DNA from: Actinernus sp. WN-2022
Lineage: Eukaryota; Cnidaria; Anthozoa; Actiniaria; Actinernidae
Length of the DNA stretch: 64,000 bases
Assembly (NCBI GenBank): GCA_030867875.1
Contig: JAOWCC010000019.1
Span: 34,577,976 to 34,641,975 of the forward strand
Direction: 5' to 3'
Below are positions 59,501 through 63,252 of this stretch, in pieces. The stretch's first letter is position 1; each line of letters begins with the position of its first letter. Both the position numbers and the translations under genes were made by a program. The notes beneath the pieces are model-generated. The model did no database searches. It was not told where the DNA came from and worked only from the letters and a program-made list of their open reading frames with translations.

Positions 59501-62500
59501 AATGCATAGGATTTTTCACCCCTCCCCCCTCAGTTTTGCATGGTTCGCATATCTTACGCCAAATTTCCAAGCAATATGTTGTGTTCGTCGTGTTTACCAC
59601 CCAAACTAAGATTTTAACGCTGCAACGTTATTTAATCCAGTTCTGGACTCGGAAATAGCAAATGAAACTGTCCCAGCATGCTTTGCGGCCAAAACGGAAA
59701 GGGCGATGGATTTTTACGGGTAGAAAAGAACATCGTCGAGACATGGGGTTTCCCCCAAAATGTTACCCATGGAAAACTGCAGGGGGTCTTCTTCATTTGG
59801 TTGACAATAAAGTTCAGGGGGGGAAATGACAGGCAAAACAAAATTTCAAAACGGCTTAACCCCCCCTGAACTTTATTTGCGCGAGCGTTACATAAAAAAA
59901 TATATCTCGCTGTACGAAATTACATCAGGTAGGCTTGCTTTTATTTCCCCTAGCTATGCGCAAGATACCAAACATTAAACCATGAATTACAAATATTCCC
60001 TACCCCACCCCCCTGGAAATGGTATACAAATTTGTTTTGGCAACATGTCTCGGGAATGTCATTCATGACAAAACTGATCGGTTTCTAAATGTTCAAGTTC
60101 AATACCGAAAGACAGAATTAACGTTAAACAGCTGCCCAGGTCCCGCTCGGCCAAGCAAAAAGCGAGAAAAACCGCCTTAACCCCCCCTGAACTTCATTTG
60201 CGCGAGTAATACATCAACATTTTGTTCTAGTTGGACGAAACTACATAGGATAGGCTAGTTTTTACGTCTATATCTATTCGCTACATACCAAACATTAATT
60301 AATTAATTATTTAATGATTGTATTATTTCTATGTTTATCGTTAGGAATTATCTTCATTATAGCGACAGTTGAATGATAATGTTAATGATGATAGTGACGA
60401 TCCTCGTTCTCTGTACATTTCTCCAGATGTTGATGATATCGTAGACAGAGTGGCCAACATTATCACTGCACAAGACGAAGAAAGCTTGTCTAAGTCGTGG
60501 CGGTCACAGTTCGAAGAGTAAGTACACAACCCCCCACCCTCCCCCCGAGGGGGGGGGGGTTTCTTCAACGGAAAAAGGGTATGGGTGACCGTCGGAAAAC
60601 CTCGAAAATTACCCTAAAAAATACCAAACCGTGGAACATTTCCCACCCTATAATATGCCTCATGGTCCAAAAATCACCCTAAAAATAGATTTCGCTTGAC
60701 CAACCCCTAAAAAATACCGGATCGTCGATTTCAAACCCTAAAAAATACGACGATCACCCCTACCAGCCGAATATAGGAAGACCCCCCCCCCCCCCCCCCC
60801 CCCCCCCCGGGACACAACCGGGATGCCGCAGTAGTTAATATAAGCACTTCGCCTCTCACCTCTGTGTCCCAAGTTCAATACCCGGACGTGGCGCCATATG
60901 TGAGTTGAGTTTGTTGGTATCTCGCCCTTGCTCCGAGGGTTTTCTCCCTCCGCAAAAACCAACACGCTAAATTCCAATTCGATATATGGATTAGCCGGGA
61001 CCTGGCTTTGATCAGGTTGTTTCAGGTCTCGTTAAAAATTAGAGTTCACAATTAGAGTTCACAACACTACCAAACAGACTGAATTATCAAGTTACGTACT
61101 GCGCATTTGCTGTGATTGAATTCATGAGATGGAGCTTCGGCTGGAATAATTACGACCACTCAAGGTTTAACTGAAAAAAAAGCACAGGGATTTATTGCAG
61201 AATTGATTTTTTACATAGCATACACACACAAGTAGAAATGACTGAACAAGCAGCGAGAACTGAGATATATAACAACAACACTATATTTCATACCACAGTG
61301 AATGCTAATAAATATAACCAGAAGACTAAAAAGGGCAACGATAAAATTAAAATAAACAATGTTATTTACGTGTCCAGTCTTCTAGCTGAACTTCAAAAGA
61401 GTCTGCTAATCGGTGACATGGATTCCACGGTCGAATTAAAATTTGGGTTGGTTTTTGAGGAGAAAAATCGGAGAACCCGGAGTAAAACCCTCAGAACAAG
61501 GGCGCCGGAGATACCAACAAACTCAACTCACATATGTCGCCGAGTCCGGGAATCGAAGCCGGGTCACAGAGGTGAGAGGCAAAGCGCTTAACCACTGCGC
61601 CACCCCGGCTCCCCACTGCGCCACCCGCCGGCCGGCACTGGCTACCTTGGAAGGAGTTCCTTGTTCAGCTCATTTCATGGATTTAGTAAAATTCCAGTGG
61701 TACTGACAATGCCTATAGCAGTTTTACTGTTGCTATTTGTGTCCCCAGTGCAATGGTAATACAAGGAGACGAGGATGAGAACGGGAAAGAGCTGCCACTC
61801 ACTACTACAGACTTTATCCTTCATTTCCTGACGTTCTTCTGGAAAGTTCTTTTCGCTTTTATCCCTCCCAGGTAAGATAAGTGTTTCTTGGTCATAACGT
61901 ACTCATTTTACGGTTCTTTCCCGGCACTCTCTTAAGCTCAGGCAGTCAAACGAGGAGGCTGATTGCTGAGAGTACAAACTCTCGCTGAAACACATGAGTG
62001 AAACACATGATAGGCGATGACACTTGAAAGAAATGCTGCATGATAGAAATCATTTTCATAATTGAAAACACCTTCACAAACTCTAAACTCGTTTTCAATA
62101 CGGGTCTTCAGATCGATTCTCTTTCGTAGCTCAGCTTGTTCGAAAGCACGCGGAGGTTGTGTCTTATTAAACCGCAACACGAGCAAAATATCATGTATAG
62201 ATTTGTCCGAAGGCAGAGGCAAATATCTGATAGCGAGACACGGAGAAATCGTGATATTTTGCGATAGCCGAGTTCAGTAATGATAATTCCTTTATCATTC
62301 GACAAAATATAACTTTACCTCCATAGTTTCGAAACTGAAACTTTGAGTCTGTCAATCAAACTGTCGTTCTTACAATCTCGTTCCCAGAGCCCGCGCGTTT
62401 TTCGGCCAGGCGCTCGCCAAAAGATCGCGGGCTCTGGGAACGAGATTGCCGTTCTTTCGAAACGGATCGGTCAATAGTGCGCATGTTCAGAAAATTATTT

Positions 62501-63252
62501 GCAGGTGAATCAACCAATGAGAATTCAGGATGGGAGAGAGTGGAATGATATTATAATTTCTTTAGCAGCTTCTTTCTTCGTATAGACTGAGGAGAAATAA
62601 ACCAATATGCAGTAAAAAAGCAATCCGGCAAACTAAAATGTGTTGTGACGAGAGCGGTTCTGTGTTTCATCGGGAGCCCAATAGGCCATTTTGACGATGT
62701 TGCGCACGCATCAGTAGAACAATAGACGCGAGCTGCTAAGACTCGTTCTGGTTCACCAACCTTTTGTTATTTAAAACAGATATCCATTGTTCTAGCTGCG
62801 CGCGCAACATCGTCAAAATGGCCTATACACGGAACGTCCATCTGTCATATATTCGTGATGTTCCCAGACCGGGTGATTTTTAGATTTCACTTCTAATTGT
62901 CCGCTTTCATCGCGGCATGTCGTTAACAAAAGATGTCTCGTTAGCTTCTCTTGTTTGGTCAACCAGCATAGCTGCAACATCATTAATCATTTGAATTAAA
63001 ATTTCGCAAACGCTTGTGATTGGCTAGCGGAACCGAACTCGCGGGAAACACGTTTCTAAAAATAACCCGGTCTGTAAAAGCGCTGCATAATAGACGTAGT
63101 ATGGGAGATGGACGCTCCGGGTAATGGGCTCCTGGTTTCATACAGTAATCAGTTCAGTGTTGGTAACTATTTTCAGGCCGTACATGGGTGGGTGGCCTGC
63201 ATTTTGCGCGTCTTTAATCGTCATTGCCGGACTTACAGCCATCGTAGAACAG
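21916..63252 (+). CDS. slc8: Na+/Ca2+ exchanger (NCX/SLC8 family), 15 exons seen, 3' end outside window
   Basis: This plasma-membrane antiporter exchanges extracellular Na+ for cytosolic Ca2+. Fifteen exons join in frame to 811 codons; exon-end phases are 0,2,2,2,1,2,0,0,1,2,0,1,2,2,0. Order: helices TM1-5 with alpha-1 repeat (residues ~36-216); linker (217-384); CBD1 (~385-597, with an insertion ~414-515); CBD2 (~598-714); acidic linker; first C-terminal helices (~766-811). The alpha-2 repeat (~130 residues in relatives) is missing because the window ends. Family identity rests on GSSAPE in alpha-1, two Calx-beta domains with paired DDD motifs, and the HFLTVFWKVLFAF segment before TM6. Introns range from ~0.75 to ~10.9 kb. 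Exons 2, 3, 6 and 7 are short and were placed by splice signal, phase and fit, so they are less certain than the rest. Confidence 0.93.
23815..24380. repeat. G-run-bounded element, copy 2
   Basis: Starts CCCGGGGGGGAGG with a long G run then GTACTCCTG, and ends ATGTAAGTAACCCCCCC. The interior repeats GTCAGGGTTTTGAGCTCGG- and TTTGGGCAGGTATGGTCAGG-like phrases. Open frames here are repeat translations. Confidence 0.7.
26765..26850 (+). repeat. SINE family A, middle fragment
   Basis: GTGAGTTGAGTTTGTTGGTA to TTTTCCTCCCTCCGCCAAGA matches the part of the family A SINE just after its tRNA-like head. It lies in intron 1 of the exchanger. Confidence 0.85.
27030..28625 (-). mobile_element. Shared-end repeat family, copy 2 (minus strand)
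   Basis: On the minus strand the 5' end (28625 to ~28510: GCATGCGTTAAAGGTCAAAT, then CACCAATCAGATTGCACTGT) and the 3' end (27105 to 27030, finishing CAGATGGGCTCTTGTT) match copies at 5095 and 50575. A G-run-bounded element (28189-28502) is inserted near its 5' end. The interior shows no recognisable coding frame. Confidence 0.7.
28189..28502. repeat. G-run-bounded element, copy 3
   Basis: CCCCCCGGGGGGGGGGACTC at the left and GGGAGTCCCCCCCCCGGG at the right are inverted. Between them, TTTTGACCCCTAAAAGGTAC and variants recur about five times. Inserted in the preceding repeat copy. Confidence 0.8.
29333..29587. mobile_element. 255-bp MITE, copy 1
   Basis: Ends TAGAGCGGATTTCAATTGAC and CAATTGAAACCTGCTCTA are inverted. 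It is ~90% identical by eye to 40096-40350, including GTTTTGGTTTTGCGTTTACT and TACTCGCTCCTATGATTGGC. Confidence 0.88.
29617..29812. repeat. Foldback hairpin
   Basis: Arms AACAAATTGAAG... and ...CTTCAATTTGTT extend through CGATTTTCGTCATAACATGG, near-perfect for ~75 bp around a ~40-bp loop. Confidence 0.88.
29975..30768. mobile_element. Foldback element copy 1 with nested insertion
   Basis: Same family as 32103-32580: ends AATAGACCAGTTCACGGTTA and GCAAACTAGTCTATT, inner arms TACAGTGTTTGTATGGGAAT and its complement. A second palindrome (30074-30240, ATTCACTCTTTTCACCTGGT arms) interrupts the left arm, which explains its extra length. Confidence 0.85.
30074..30240. repeat. Nested 167-bp hairpin
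   Basis: ATTCACTCTTTTCACCTGGT...GCCAGGT pairs with ACCTGGC...ACCAGGTGAAAAGAGTGAAT over ~65 bp with a ~30-bp loop. It lies inside the left arm of the 29975-30768 foldback. Confidence 0.9.
30769..32102. other. Intronic stretch with a 24-base G run
   Basis: 31334-31357 is an uninterrupted run of 24 G. Otherwise short frames (31321-31521, 31514-31765 minus, 31903-32235 minus) show no motif. From ~31540 to 31620 the phrase CGAGCATAATG recurs. Confidence 0.5.
32103..32580. mobile_element. 478-bp foldback element, copy 2
   Basis: The arms are nearly perfect over ~230 bp: AATAGACCAGTGCGCAGTTA at the left and TTAAGCGCGAACTGGTCTATT at the right, with GTGCAATCGTGTTTTCAGTT and its complement near the centre. 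Open frames here lie wholly within the repeat. Confidence 0.92.
32906..32998. repeat. Hairpin of 39-bp arms
   Basis: CATTCTCGACCCCAGACCCT... and its complement ...GAGTCTGGGTCGAGAATG flank a 15-bp loop with GCATGCTCGACG. One or two mismatches. Confidence 0.9.
33134..33366. repeat. 77-bp minisatellite, three units
   Basis: TTTAACTGTTTGTAGCCAAT to AACACCATGACATAGCCCC occurs three times in tandem with few changes. It ends about 125 bp before exchanger exon 2. Confidence 0.93.
33492..33589 (+). CDS. slc8: NCX exon 2: start of cytosolic linker
   Basis: 98 nt, enters in phase 0 and leaves in phase 2, exactly what is needed between exon 1 and exon 3. The acceptor TTTTGTGATGTTTAG follows a T-rich tract and the donor is GTGAG|GTAGGT. 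It encodes residues 237-268, with mixed hydrophobic and charged character (starts VRVVGIADTTSS). I found no alignable motif, because this loop segment is poorly conserved in the family, so the call rests on phase, splice signals and position. Confidence 0.7.
33850..33935. repeat. Short tandem repeat with CCGGTGTATCGCACAT
   Basis: CACATCACCGGTGTATCG-type units occur four to five times with spacing 18-24 bp in intron 2. Confidence 0.85.
34475..34519 (+). CDS. slc8: NCX exon 3: 45-nt linker microexon
   Basis: 45 nt with phase 2 on both sides, so it could be skipped without a frameshift. The acceptor ATGTATTTCAG is strong; the donor AAG|GTGTGT is acceptable. It encodes DQDLKDLGKSKGKI (residues 270-283), a charged stretch matching in character the acidic/basic segment before the helical region of NCX linkers. 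Confidence 0.68.
34949..36109. mobile_element. Repeat with TIR-like ends, copy 1, interrupted
   Basis: Left part 34949-35510 and right part 35985-36109 together correspond to 54985-55680. The ends contain GAAGACCCGGGTAAAGGCTG and, inverted, CCTTTACCAGGGTTTTCATG. An AT-rich ~470-bp insert (35515-35970, ending TAAAATAAAATGAAACTTGATAC) separates them. The ATGGCGGCTACTCCGAGAGA context is part of the repeat, not a gene start. Confidence 0.82.
36286..36374. mobile_element. 89-bp mariner-like MITE
   Basis: TACAGTGGAACCACC at the left and GGTTCAACTGTA at the right are inverted and both flanked by TA, the usual target of Tc1/mariner elements. GTAAGCGACCACTTTTCCAG and its complement form the stem. Confidence 0.85.
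36620..36754 (+). CDS. slc8: NCX exon 4: helical linker segment
   Basis: 135 nt, phase 2 in and out, acceptor TTCTGTCAACAG and donor CTAAG|GTGAGG. Encodes residues 285-328, including WRDQKPDQNSNQTAE and ALALQKLKQ. This resembles the vertebrate linker region with a KQKHPD-type motif followed by a helix rich in Leu and Gln. The open frame runs further upstream (from 36444), but only this part fits splice and homology expectations. Confidence 0.85.
36832..37000 (-). repeat. SINE family A, minus strand, interrupted
   Basis: On the minus strand this reads the box B-like region (GGATCCATTCCCGGACTTGG), then CATATGTGAGTTTGTTGGTA and a GGTTTTTCTCCAGG body, as in other family A copies. It is interrupted at its tRNA-like head by the MITE at 37001. 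Confidence 0.75.
37001..37350. mobile_element. 350-bp MITE, copy 2, with target duplication
   Basis: Flanked by GGTTAAACC on both sides (36991-36999 and 37350-37358, allowing a base of overlap with the end). Ends CACACCGCGGCAAAAC and TTTTGCCGCGGTGTG are perfectly inverted. Reverse complement of 15151-15500. An 8-9-bp duplication is typical of hAT-type insertions. Confidence 0.88.
38055..38289. repeat. 235-bp foldback
   Basis: GAAGAAAGGCTCATTATACG at the left and CGTATAATCAGCCTTTCTTC at the right begin ~95-bp arms with CAATATTTCGGCTGGCACGG in the middle; the loop is AT-rich. Confidence 0.92.
38916..39061 (+). CDS. slc8: NCX exon 5: basic linker before CBD1
   Basis: 146 nt from acceptor TTTATGCGACAG to donor CCAG|GTAAGG, entering in phase 2 and leaving in phase 1. 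Encodes residues 330-377; the start FRHAALRSVTRSKRM matches the family's conserved basic segment that follows the linker helix. An alternative AG|GTTTGT lies at 39038, 23 nt upstream; it would join directly in frame to exon 7, skipping exon 6 and eight further residues. The frame stays open past the donor to 39567, but that extension runs into repeat sequence. Confidence 0.88.
39165..39380. repeat. Partial relative of the 350-bp MITE
   Basis: CAAACGTCACGCGCATGCGC, AGTTTCCCGGCCAAACTAAA and TTCACTGAGTTATAAAATC follow the same order as in 15160-15400, with clear divergence. It explains the open frame continuing beyond exchanger exon 5. Confidence 0.7.
40096..40350. mobile_element. 255-bp MITE, copy 2
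   Basis: TAGAGCGGGTTTCAATTGAG to CTCAACTGAAAACTGCTCTA; full-length relative of 29333-29587 in the same orientation. Confidence 0.9.
40675..40815. repeat. Foldback MITE, copy 2
   Basis: GGTTATTTCATGGTTTTCTA pairs with TAGAAAACCATGAAATAACC; same family as 6730-6905. A short tandem phrase (GATTTGGCACTGGTATTACA) lies just upstream at 40540-40600. Confidence 0.88.
41181..41308. repeat. 128-bp palindrome
   Basis: ATTGACTGAGCTAGGACGGG and CCCTCCCACTCAGTCAAT are near-complements, with AAATATTTGGCTC and GAGCCAAATATTT inside. Confidence 0.9.
41694..41799 (+). CDS. slc8: NCX exon 6: CBD1 strands A and B
   Basis: 106 nt, phase 1 in and phase 2 out, acceptor TATTCGTTACAG, donor AGAAG|GTGTGT. Residues 379-412 contain RFCFGTSSYSVLKSAMHLDI, which fits the opening of a Calx-beta domain (pattern F-x-x-x-x-Y-x-V-x-E-x-x-G with alternating hydrophobics). 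A Lys (K396) occupies the position where family members usually have a Ca2+-ligating Glu. Both phases fit the neighbouring exons. Confidence 0.8.
41944..42140 (-). repeat. tRNA-derived SINE, family B
   Basis: The minus strand begins CCTCCCGGTTAGCTCAGTGG (box A) with box B GGGTTCAAACC 34 bases on, closely tRNA-like, then a non-tRNA body ending near GTCCACTGACGGA. Body matches 7432-7650. It lies between exchanger exons 6 and 7. The body and lack of a 3' acceptor stem argue against a functional tRNA gene. Confidence 0.88.
42429..42565. repeat. 137-bp palindrome
   Basis: GTCTGTCCTCTTATA and TATAAGTGGACAGAC mark the ends; AACGTGAAGAGAACA and TGTTCTCTTCACGTT lie in the stem. Confidence 0.9.
42979..43105 (+). 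CDS. slc8: NCX exon 7: insertion inside CBD1, part 1
   Basis: 127 nt from acceptor TTTGGTCTTCAG to donor ATAGTG|GTAGGT, phase 2 in and 0 out. It encodes SSQVGSPKPNLTLPAPYDPS and onward (residues 414-455), rich in Pro and Ser with no resemblance to a Calx-beta strand. A second acceptor ten bases downstream (CTTCCCAG) would need phase 0 and so does not fit exon 6. I read this as the start of a loop inserted between strands B and C of CBD1; an alternatively used exon is also possible. Confidence 0.72.
43410..43514. repeat. 16-bp minisatellite TTAGGGGCAGGATGGG
   Basis: About 6.5 tandem units, two with single-base changes, in intron 7. Each holds TTAGGGG, similar to the animal telomere repeat but with a GCAGGATGG spacer. 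Confidence 0.95.
43969..44216 (+). repeat. tRNA-derived SINE, family A (best copy)
   Basis: The head GCCGGGGTGGCGCAGTGGTT has a box A-like GTGGCGCAGTGGTTAA and, 50 bp on, box B GGTTCGATACC. The body continues ATATGTGAGTTGAGTTTATT, TCTCCGGTTTTCCTCCCTCC, and ends GTTTCAGGTCTCGTTAAAAA. At least six more copies or fragments lie in the window. It ends 48 bp before exchanger exon 8. Confidence 0.93.
44265..44519 (+). CDS. slc8: NCX exon 8: CBD1 insertion, part 2, and strand C
   Basis: 255 nt, phase 0 in and out, acceptor TTTTAATCCATAG and donor ACCATG|GTAACC. Residues 456-515 are hydrophilic (Asn, Ser, Asp, Glu, Arg) and low in hydrophobics. Residues 516-540 return to the Calx-beta pattern: MCVDYETRDG then NAKHGKDY and GTM, matching the VDF-x-T-x-DGTA-x-x-x-DY block of NCX. 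The acceptor sits only 48 bp after a SINE. Its 0-0 phase would allow in-frame skipping, at the cost of strand C. Confidence 0.92.
45574..45742 (+). CDS. slc8: NCX exon 9: CBD1 strands D-G with DDD motif
   Basis: 169 nt, acceptor TTGATTGTTTCAG, donor GACG|GTAAGT, phase 0 to 1. Residues 541-596 read AFKAGINKHVLRIPI, then a DD pair at 559-560, FYVMLKNPAP, and VTIIDDD at 591-596. This is the standard second half of a Calx-beta domain. The acidic cluster after the first DD pair, which binds Ca2+ in vertebrate CBD1, is here YAKNKD, so only part of the Ca2+ site is conserved. Confidence 0.96.
46020..46305 (-). pseudogene. LINE C-terminal fragment with zinc-knuckle motif
   Basis: Minus-strand translation includes CMKCQNNIEDEMHFLIKCPM then YNKLREDLF, the C-x2-C...H-x4-C motif found after the RT domain in many animal LINEs. 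A TGA and frame changes follow. It sits in exchanger intron 9, opposite to the gene. Confidence 0.8.
46497..46620 (+). CDS. slc8: NCX exon 10: start of CBD2
   Basis: 124 nt, acceptor TTGTTGACTACAG, donor CAAT|GTAAGT, phase 1 to 2. It completes the DDDEPG junction between CBD1 and CBD2 and encodes FSFEQASYHANFLTGDVVCT and VRRKGCDGTVNIRYHTM (residues 598-638). The first Ca2+-ligand Glu of CBD2 strand A is not present (HANFL there). The donor is followed directly by a 0.5-kb ACACAG-type repeat. Confidence 0.95.
46630..47160. repeat. ACACAGACACAT-type microsatellite/minisatellite
   Basis: Over 500 bp of GACACACAGACACATG and related purine/CA phrases, starting 10 bp after the exon 10 donor. The 206-codon minus-strand frame across it (Cys/Val/Ser-rich) is repeat translation. 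Confidence 0.95.
47161..48037. other. Intron 10, unassigned part
   Basis: AT-rich intron sequence without recognised genes, repeats within the window or splice-supported exons. Confidence 0.5.
48038..48384. repeat. G-run-bounded element, copy 4
   Basis: CACCCAGGGGGTACTCCCTA at the left, AGCCCCCCCTCCCCCGGAG at the right. Inside, GGTATATAAAAGGGTAGGG, GTATGTGAAAGGGGTATA and similar phrases repeat six to seven times. Confidence 0.75.
48508..48651. repeat. 144-bp near-perfect palindrome
   Basis: TAATTGAAGGGCTGTGTGCA at the left and TGCACACAGCCCTTCAATTA at the right; ~63-bp arms with at most a few mismatches and a short AAAACAAAGAA centre. Confidence 0.94.
49115..49256 (+). CDS. slc8: NCX exon 11: CBD2 middle strands
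   Basis: 142 nt, acceptor CTCCTCCCCCCTCAG, donor ACACAG|GTAATA, phase 2 to 0. Encodes NGTATGGSEDELEDLQCDY, then GSLVFQQGEMSKQIIVRINPETQ in two blocks (residues 639-685). It matches the x-GTA-x-GG-x-ED block and the following hydrophobic strand of NCX CBD2. Family members usually have an Asp/Glu-rich DREEYEKE segment after RI; here it is NPETQ, lacking those acids. Confidence 0.96.
49288..49349. repeat. 62-bp hairpin
   Basis: AGCCTGTGTTGCATCCGAAC and TTCGGATGCGACGCAGGCT flank CTGAACCCTGGTTCGGGGTTCAG. It starts 32 bp after the exon 11 donor. A related phrase lies at 53110-53130. Confidence 0.9.
49399..49500. mobile_element. TAGGCC MITE, copy 1
   Basis: ATAGGACATTTTGACGATGT to ATCGTCAAAATGGCCTAT; ~30-bp TIRs. 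Shorter relative of 62681-62826. Confidence 0.9.
50825..51150 (+). pseudogene. Broken frame in repeat copy 3
   Basis: Starts MASDFIYDTYDDLKPVKGPG at a start codon next to ACCCAGATGGCC, runs to a stop after ~66 codons near 50991, then continues after a frame change as KFKFTVSWIDHLNEAETQSE and ends at TAA near 51153. The pattern of acidic residues is consistent across the frameshift, so it was probably one reading frame. Family unknown. The matching start in copy 1 (near 5380) is also broken. Confidence 0.55.
51399..51992 (+). CDS. Coiled-coil protein ORF of repeat copy 3
   Basis: 197 codons, the longest intact frame of the repeat. Residues ~40-125 show heptad-like Leu/Ile spacing (METHIONINE-rich LICNMEADLTDMRNEF, then SHLEEKLVQQ, VENGELKADIIKLRSDFQTL), predicted to be a long coiled coil. 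It is followed by a basic KTKIKNTKKKT tract and a polar tail. Coiled coil plus basic tract resembles ORF1 proteins of some LINEs, but no RNA-binding domain is recognised. It may be joined by a frameshift to the short frame at 51230-51427. Confidence 0.5.
   Translation: MKLQKQHTHESNSNRKRRNSLDSSRGLLARNKNSLADLMTLICNMEADLTDMRNEFLLSSHQNTNHETKLSHLEEKLVQQDNIYKTEIKMLSSRIIDLEVENGELKADIIKLRSDFQTLKTKIKNTKKKTMKDQGLQCSETTQPTEALATNQFVQEPSFLHDNPIPIHQNTFSVLNDESLQSPDRQPTTKERDHEVR
52966..53053 (+). CDS. slc8: NCX exon 12: end of CBD2
   Basis: 88 nt, acceptor ATATTCTCTCATAG, donor AGTG|GTGAGT, phase 0 to 1. Encodes NTNFIVLIHDPSPGACIGER and TATVVHISS (residues 686-714), the typical F-x-V-x-L-x-x-P-x-x-G-A-x-x-G...TATVTI ending of a Calx-beta domain. 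There is no large alternatively spliced region between strands F and G as in vertebrate SLC8A1, so CBD2 is compact here. Confidence 0.93.
53054..54202. other. Intron 12, first part
   Basis: 53270-53830 repeats degenerate phrases such as CCTAGAAAATT, CCCTAAAAAATTCG and CCTAAAATTTTCG in both orientations, an AT-rich internally repeated segment. It is bounded by GGGCACCCAACGAAGTTTTC near 53244 and its inverse AAAGTACTCGTTGGGTGCCC near 53920, so it is probably another inverted-ended element. No gene is seen. Confidence 0.6.
54203..54558. mobile_element. 356-bp foldback
   Basis: CACAGGAAACCCAAGCTCTG and its inverse CTTGGGTTTCCTGTG begin ~150-bp arms through GAAATACTGAAATGAAATCA and TGATTTCATTTCAGTATTTC. 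The 134-codon frame at 54285 is encoded by the palindrome and is not a gene. Confidence 0.92.
54985..55680. mobile_element. Repeat with TIR-like ends, copy 2 (uninterrupted)
   Basis: CAGTGTCTTCTCGGTCAGAT to ACCCCGGGAACGAGG; about 90% similar by eye to the two halves of 34949-36109, lacking the 470-bp insert. GGTAAAGGCTG near the left end and its complement near the right are the inverted core. Confidence 0.87.
55780..55872. repeat. ATT microsatellite
   Basis: Imperfect (ATT)n interspersed with AATATAATTC-type changes. Confidence 0.9.
56115..56417. mobile_element. CACCGCAA-repeat MITE with CATTAG target duplication
   Basis: Flanked on both sides by CATTAG (56109-56114, 56418-56423). Ends GAAGGGAACATTGGGAGGTT and AACCCCAATGTCCCCCTC are inverted with mismatches. 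The interior contains ACACCGCAA or close variants about a dozen times. Confidence 0.82.
56425..56582. repeat. AGT/ATT microsatellite
   Basis: AGT repeats followed by an interrupted (ATT)n run. The open frames rich in Ile or Leu here are repeat translations. Confidence 0.95.
56598..60344. mobile_element. Three tandem TIR-bounded units
   Basis: Units 56598-57844, 57861-58941 and 58958-60344 each begin CTAACGATAATC and end with its complement GATTATCGTTAG (last unit GTTTATCGTTAG). The two internal junctions have a 16-bp spacer GAAC(A/T)AGTGGATACCG, and the last 12 bases of it also precede unit 1. Units 1 and 2 are nearly identical over ~1.1 kb at a period of ~1097 bp; unit 3 is clearly diverged. 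No protein is encoded. It lies in exchanger intron 12. Confidence 0.88.
60427..60517 (+). CDS. slc8: NCX exon 13: linker between CBD2 and membrane
   Basis: 91 nt, acceptor CTCTGTACATTTCTCCAG, donor CGAAGA|GTAAGT, phase 1 to 2. Encodes VDDIVDRVANIITAQDEE and SLSKSWRSQFE (residues 716-744), matching the family segment with a helix followed by SWREQF. The frame is open upstream to 60363, but this acceptor alone gives the phase that fits exon 12. A G-run-bounded element begins about 20 bp after the donor. Confidence 0.95.
60537..60812. repeat. G-run-bounded element, copy 5
   Basis: Begins CCCTCCCCCCGAGGGGGGG and ends in 27 consecutive C (60782-60808) followed by GGGAC. The interior has ACCCTAAAAAATACC or variants five to six times. 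It starts ~20 bp after the exon 13 donor. Confidence 0.8.
60822..61040 (+). repeat. SINE family A copy
   Basis: Near full length with a damaged tRNA-like head (ATGCCGCAGTAGTTAATATA, AGTTCAATACC) and intact body to CAGGTCTCGTTAAAAATT. Confidence 0.88.
61446..61613 (-). repeat. SINE family A copy, minus strand
   Basis: On the minus strand GGGGAGCCGGGGTGGCGCAG, box B GGCTTCGATTCC and CATATGTGAGTTGAGTTTGT follow in order. It is truncated at the 3' body. It ends 135 bp before exchanger exon 14. Confidence 0.9.
61749..61871 (+). CDS. slc8: NCX exon 14: acidic linker and pre-TM6 helix
   Basis: 123 nt, acceptor TTTGTGTCCCCAG, donor CCCAG|GTAAGA, phase 2 in and out. Residues 746-785 contain an acidic stretch (GDEDENGKE) and then DFILHFLTVFWKVLFAFIPP, nearly the canonical NCX sequence where the loop re-enters the membrane. 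Confidence 0.97.
62373..62448. repeat. 76-bp hairpin
   Basis: CAATCTCGTTCCCAGAGCCC and its exact complement GGGCTCTGGGAACGAGATTG. The arm also occurs alone at 40368-40390 and, partly, at 50045-50070. Confidence 0.93.
62681..62826. mobile_element. TAGGCC MITE, copy 2
   Basis: ATAGGCCATTTTGACGATGT to ATCGTCAAAATGGCCTAT; perfect ~30-bp TIRs including GTTGCGC/GCGCAAC; interior matches 49399-49500 plus ~40 bp extra. Confidence 0.93.
63177..63252 (+). CDS. slc8: NCX exon 15: TM6 start, last exon in window
   Basis: 76 nt, acceptor TTGGTAACTATTTTCAG, donor GAACAG|GTAAGT, phase 2 to 0. Encodes PYMGGWPAFCASLIVIAGLT and AIVEQ (residues 787-811), matching the family's GW-x-x-F-x-x-S-I/L-x-x-I-G-x-x-T membrane helix. 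The next exon should carry the alpha-2 repeat (GTSVPD-type motif) and lies beyond the window. Confidence 0.96.

Noticed and set aside
60363..60426. Upstream extension of exchanger exon 13
   Set aside because: Open in frame, but only the acceptor at 60426 follows a pyrimidine tract and gives the phase needed after exon 12.
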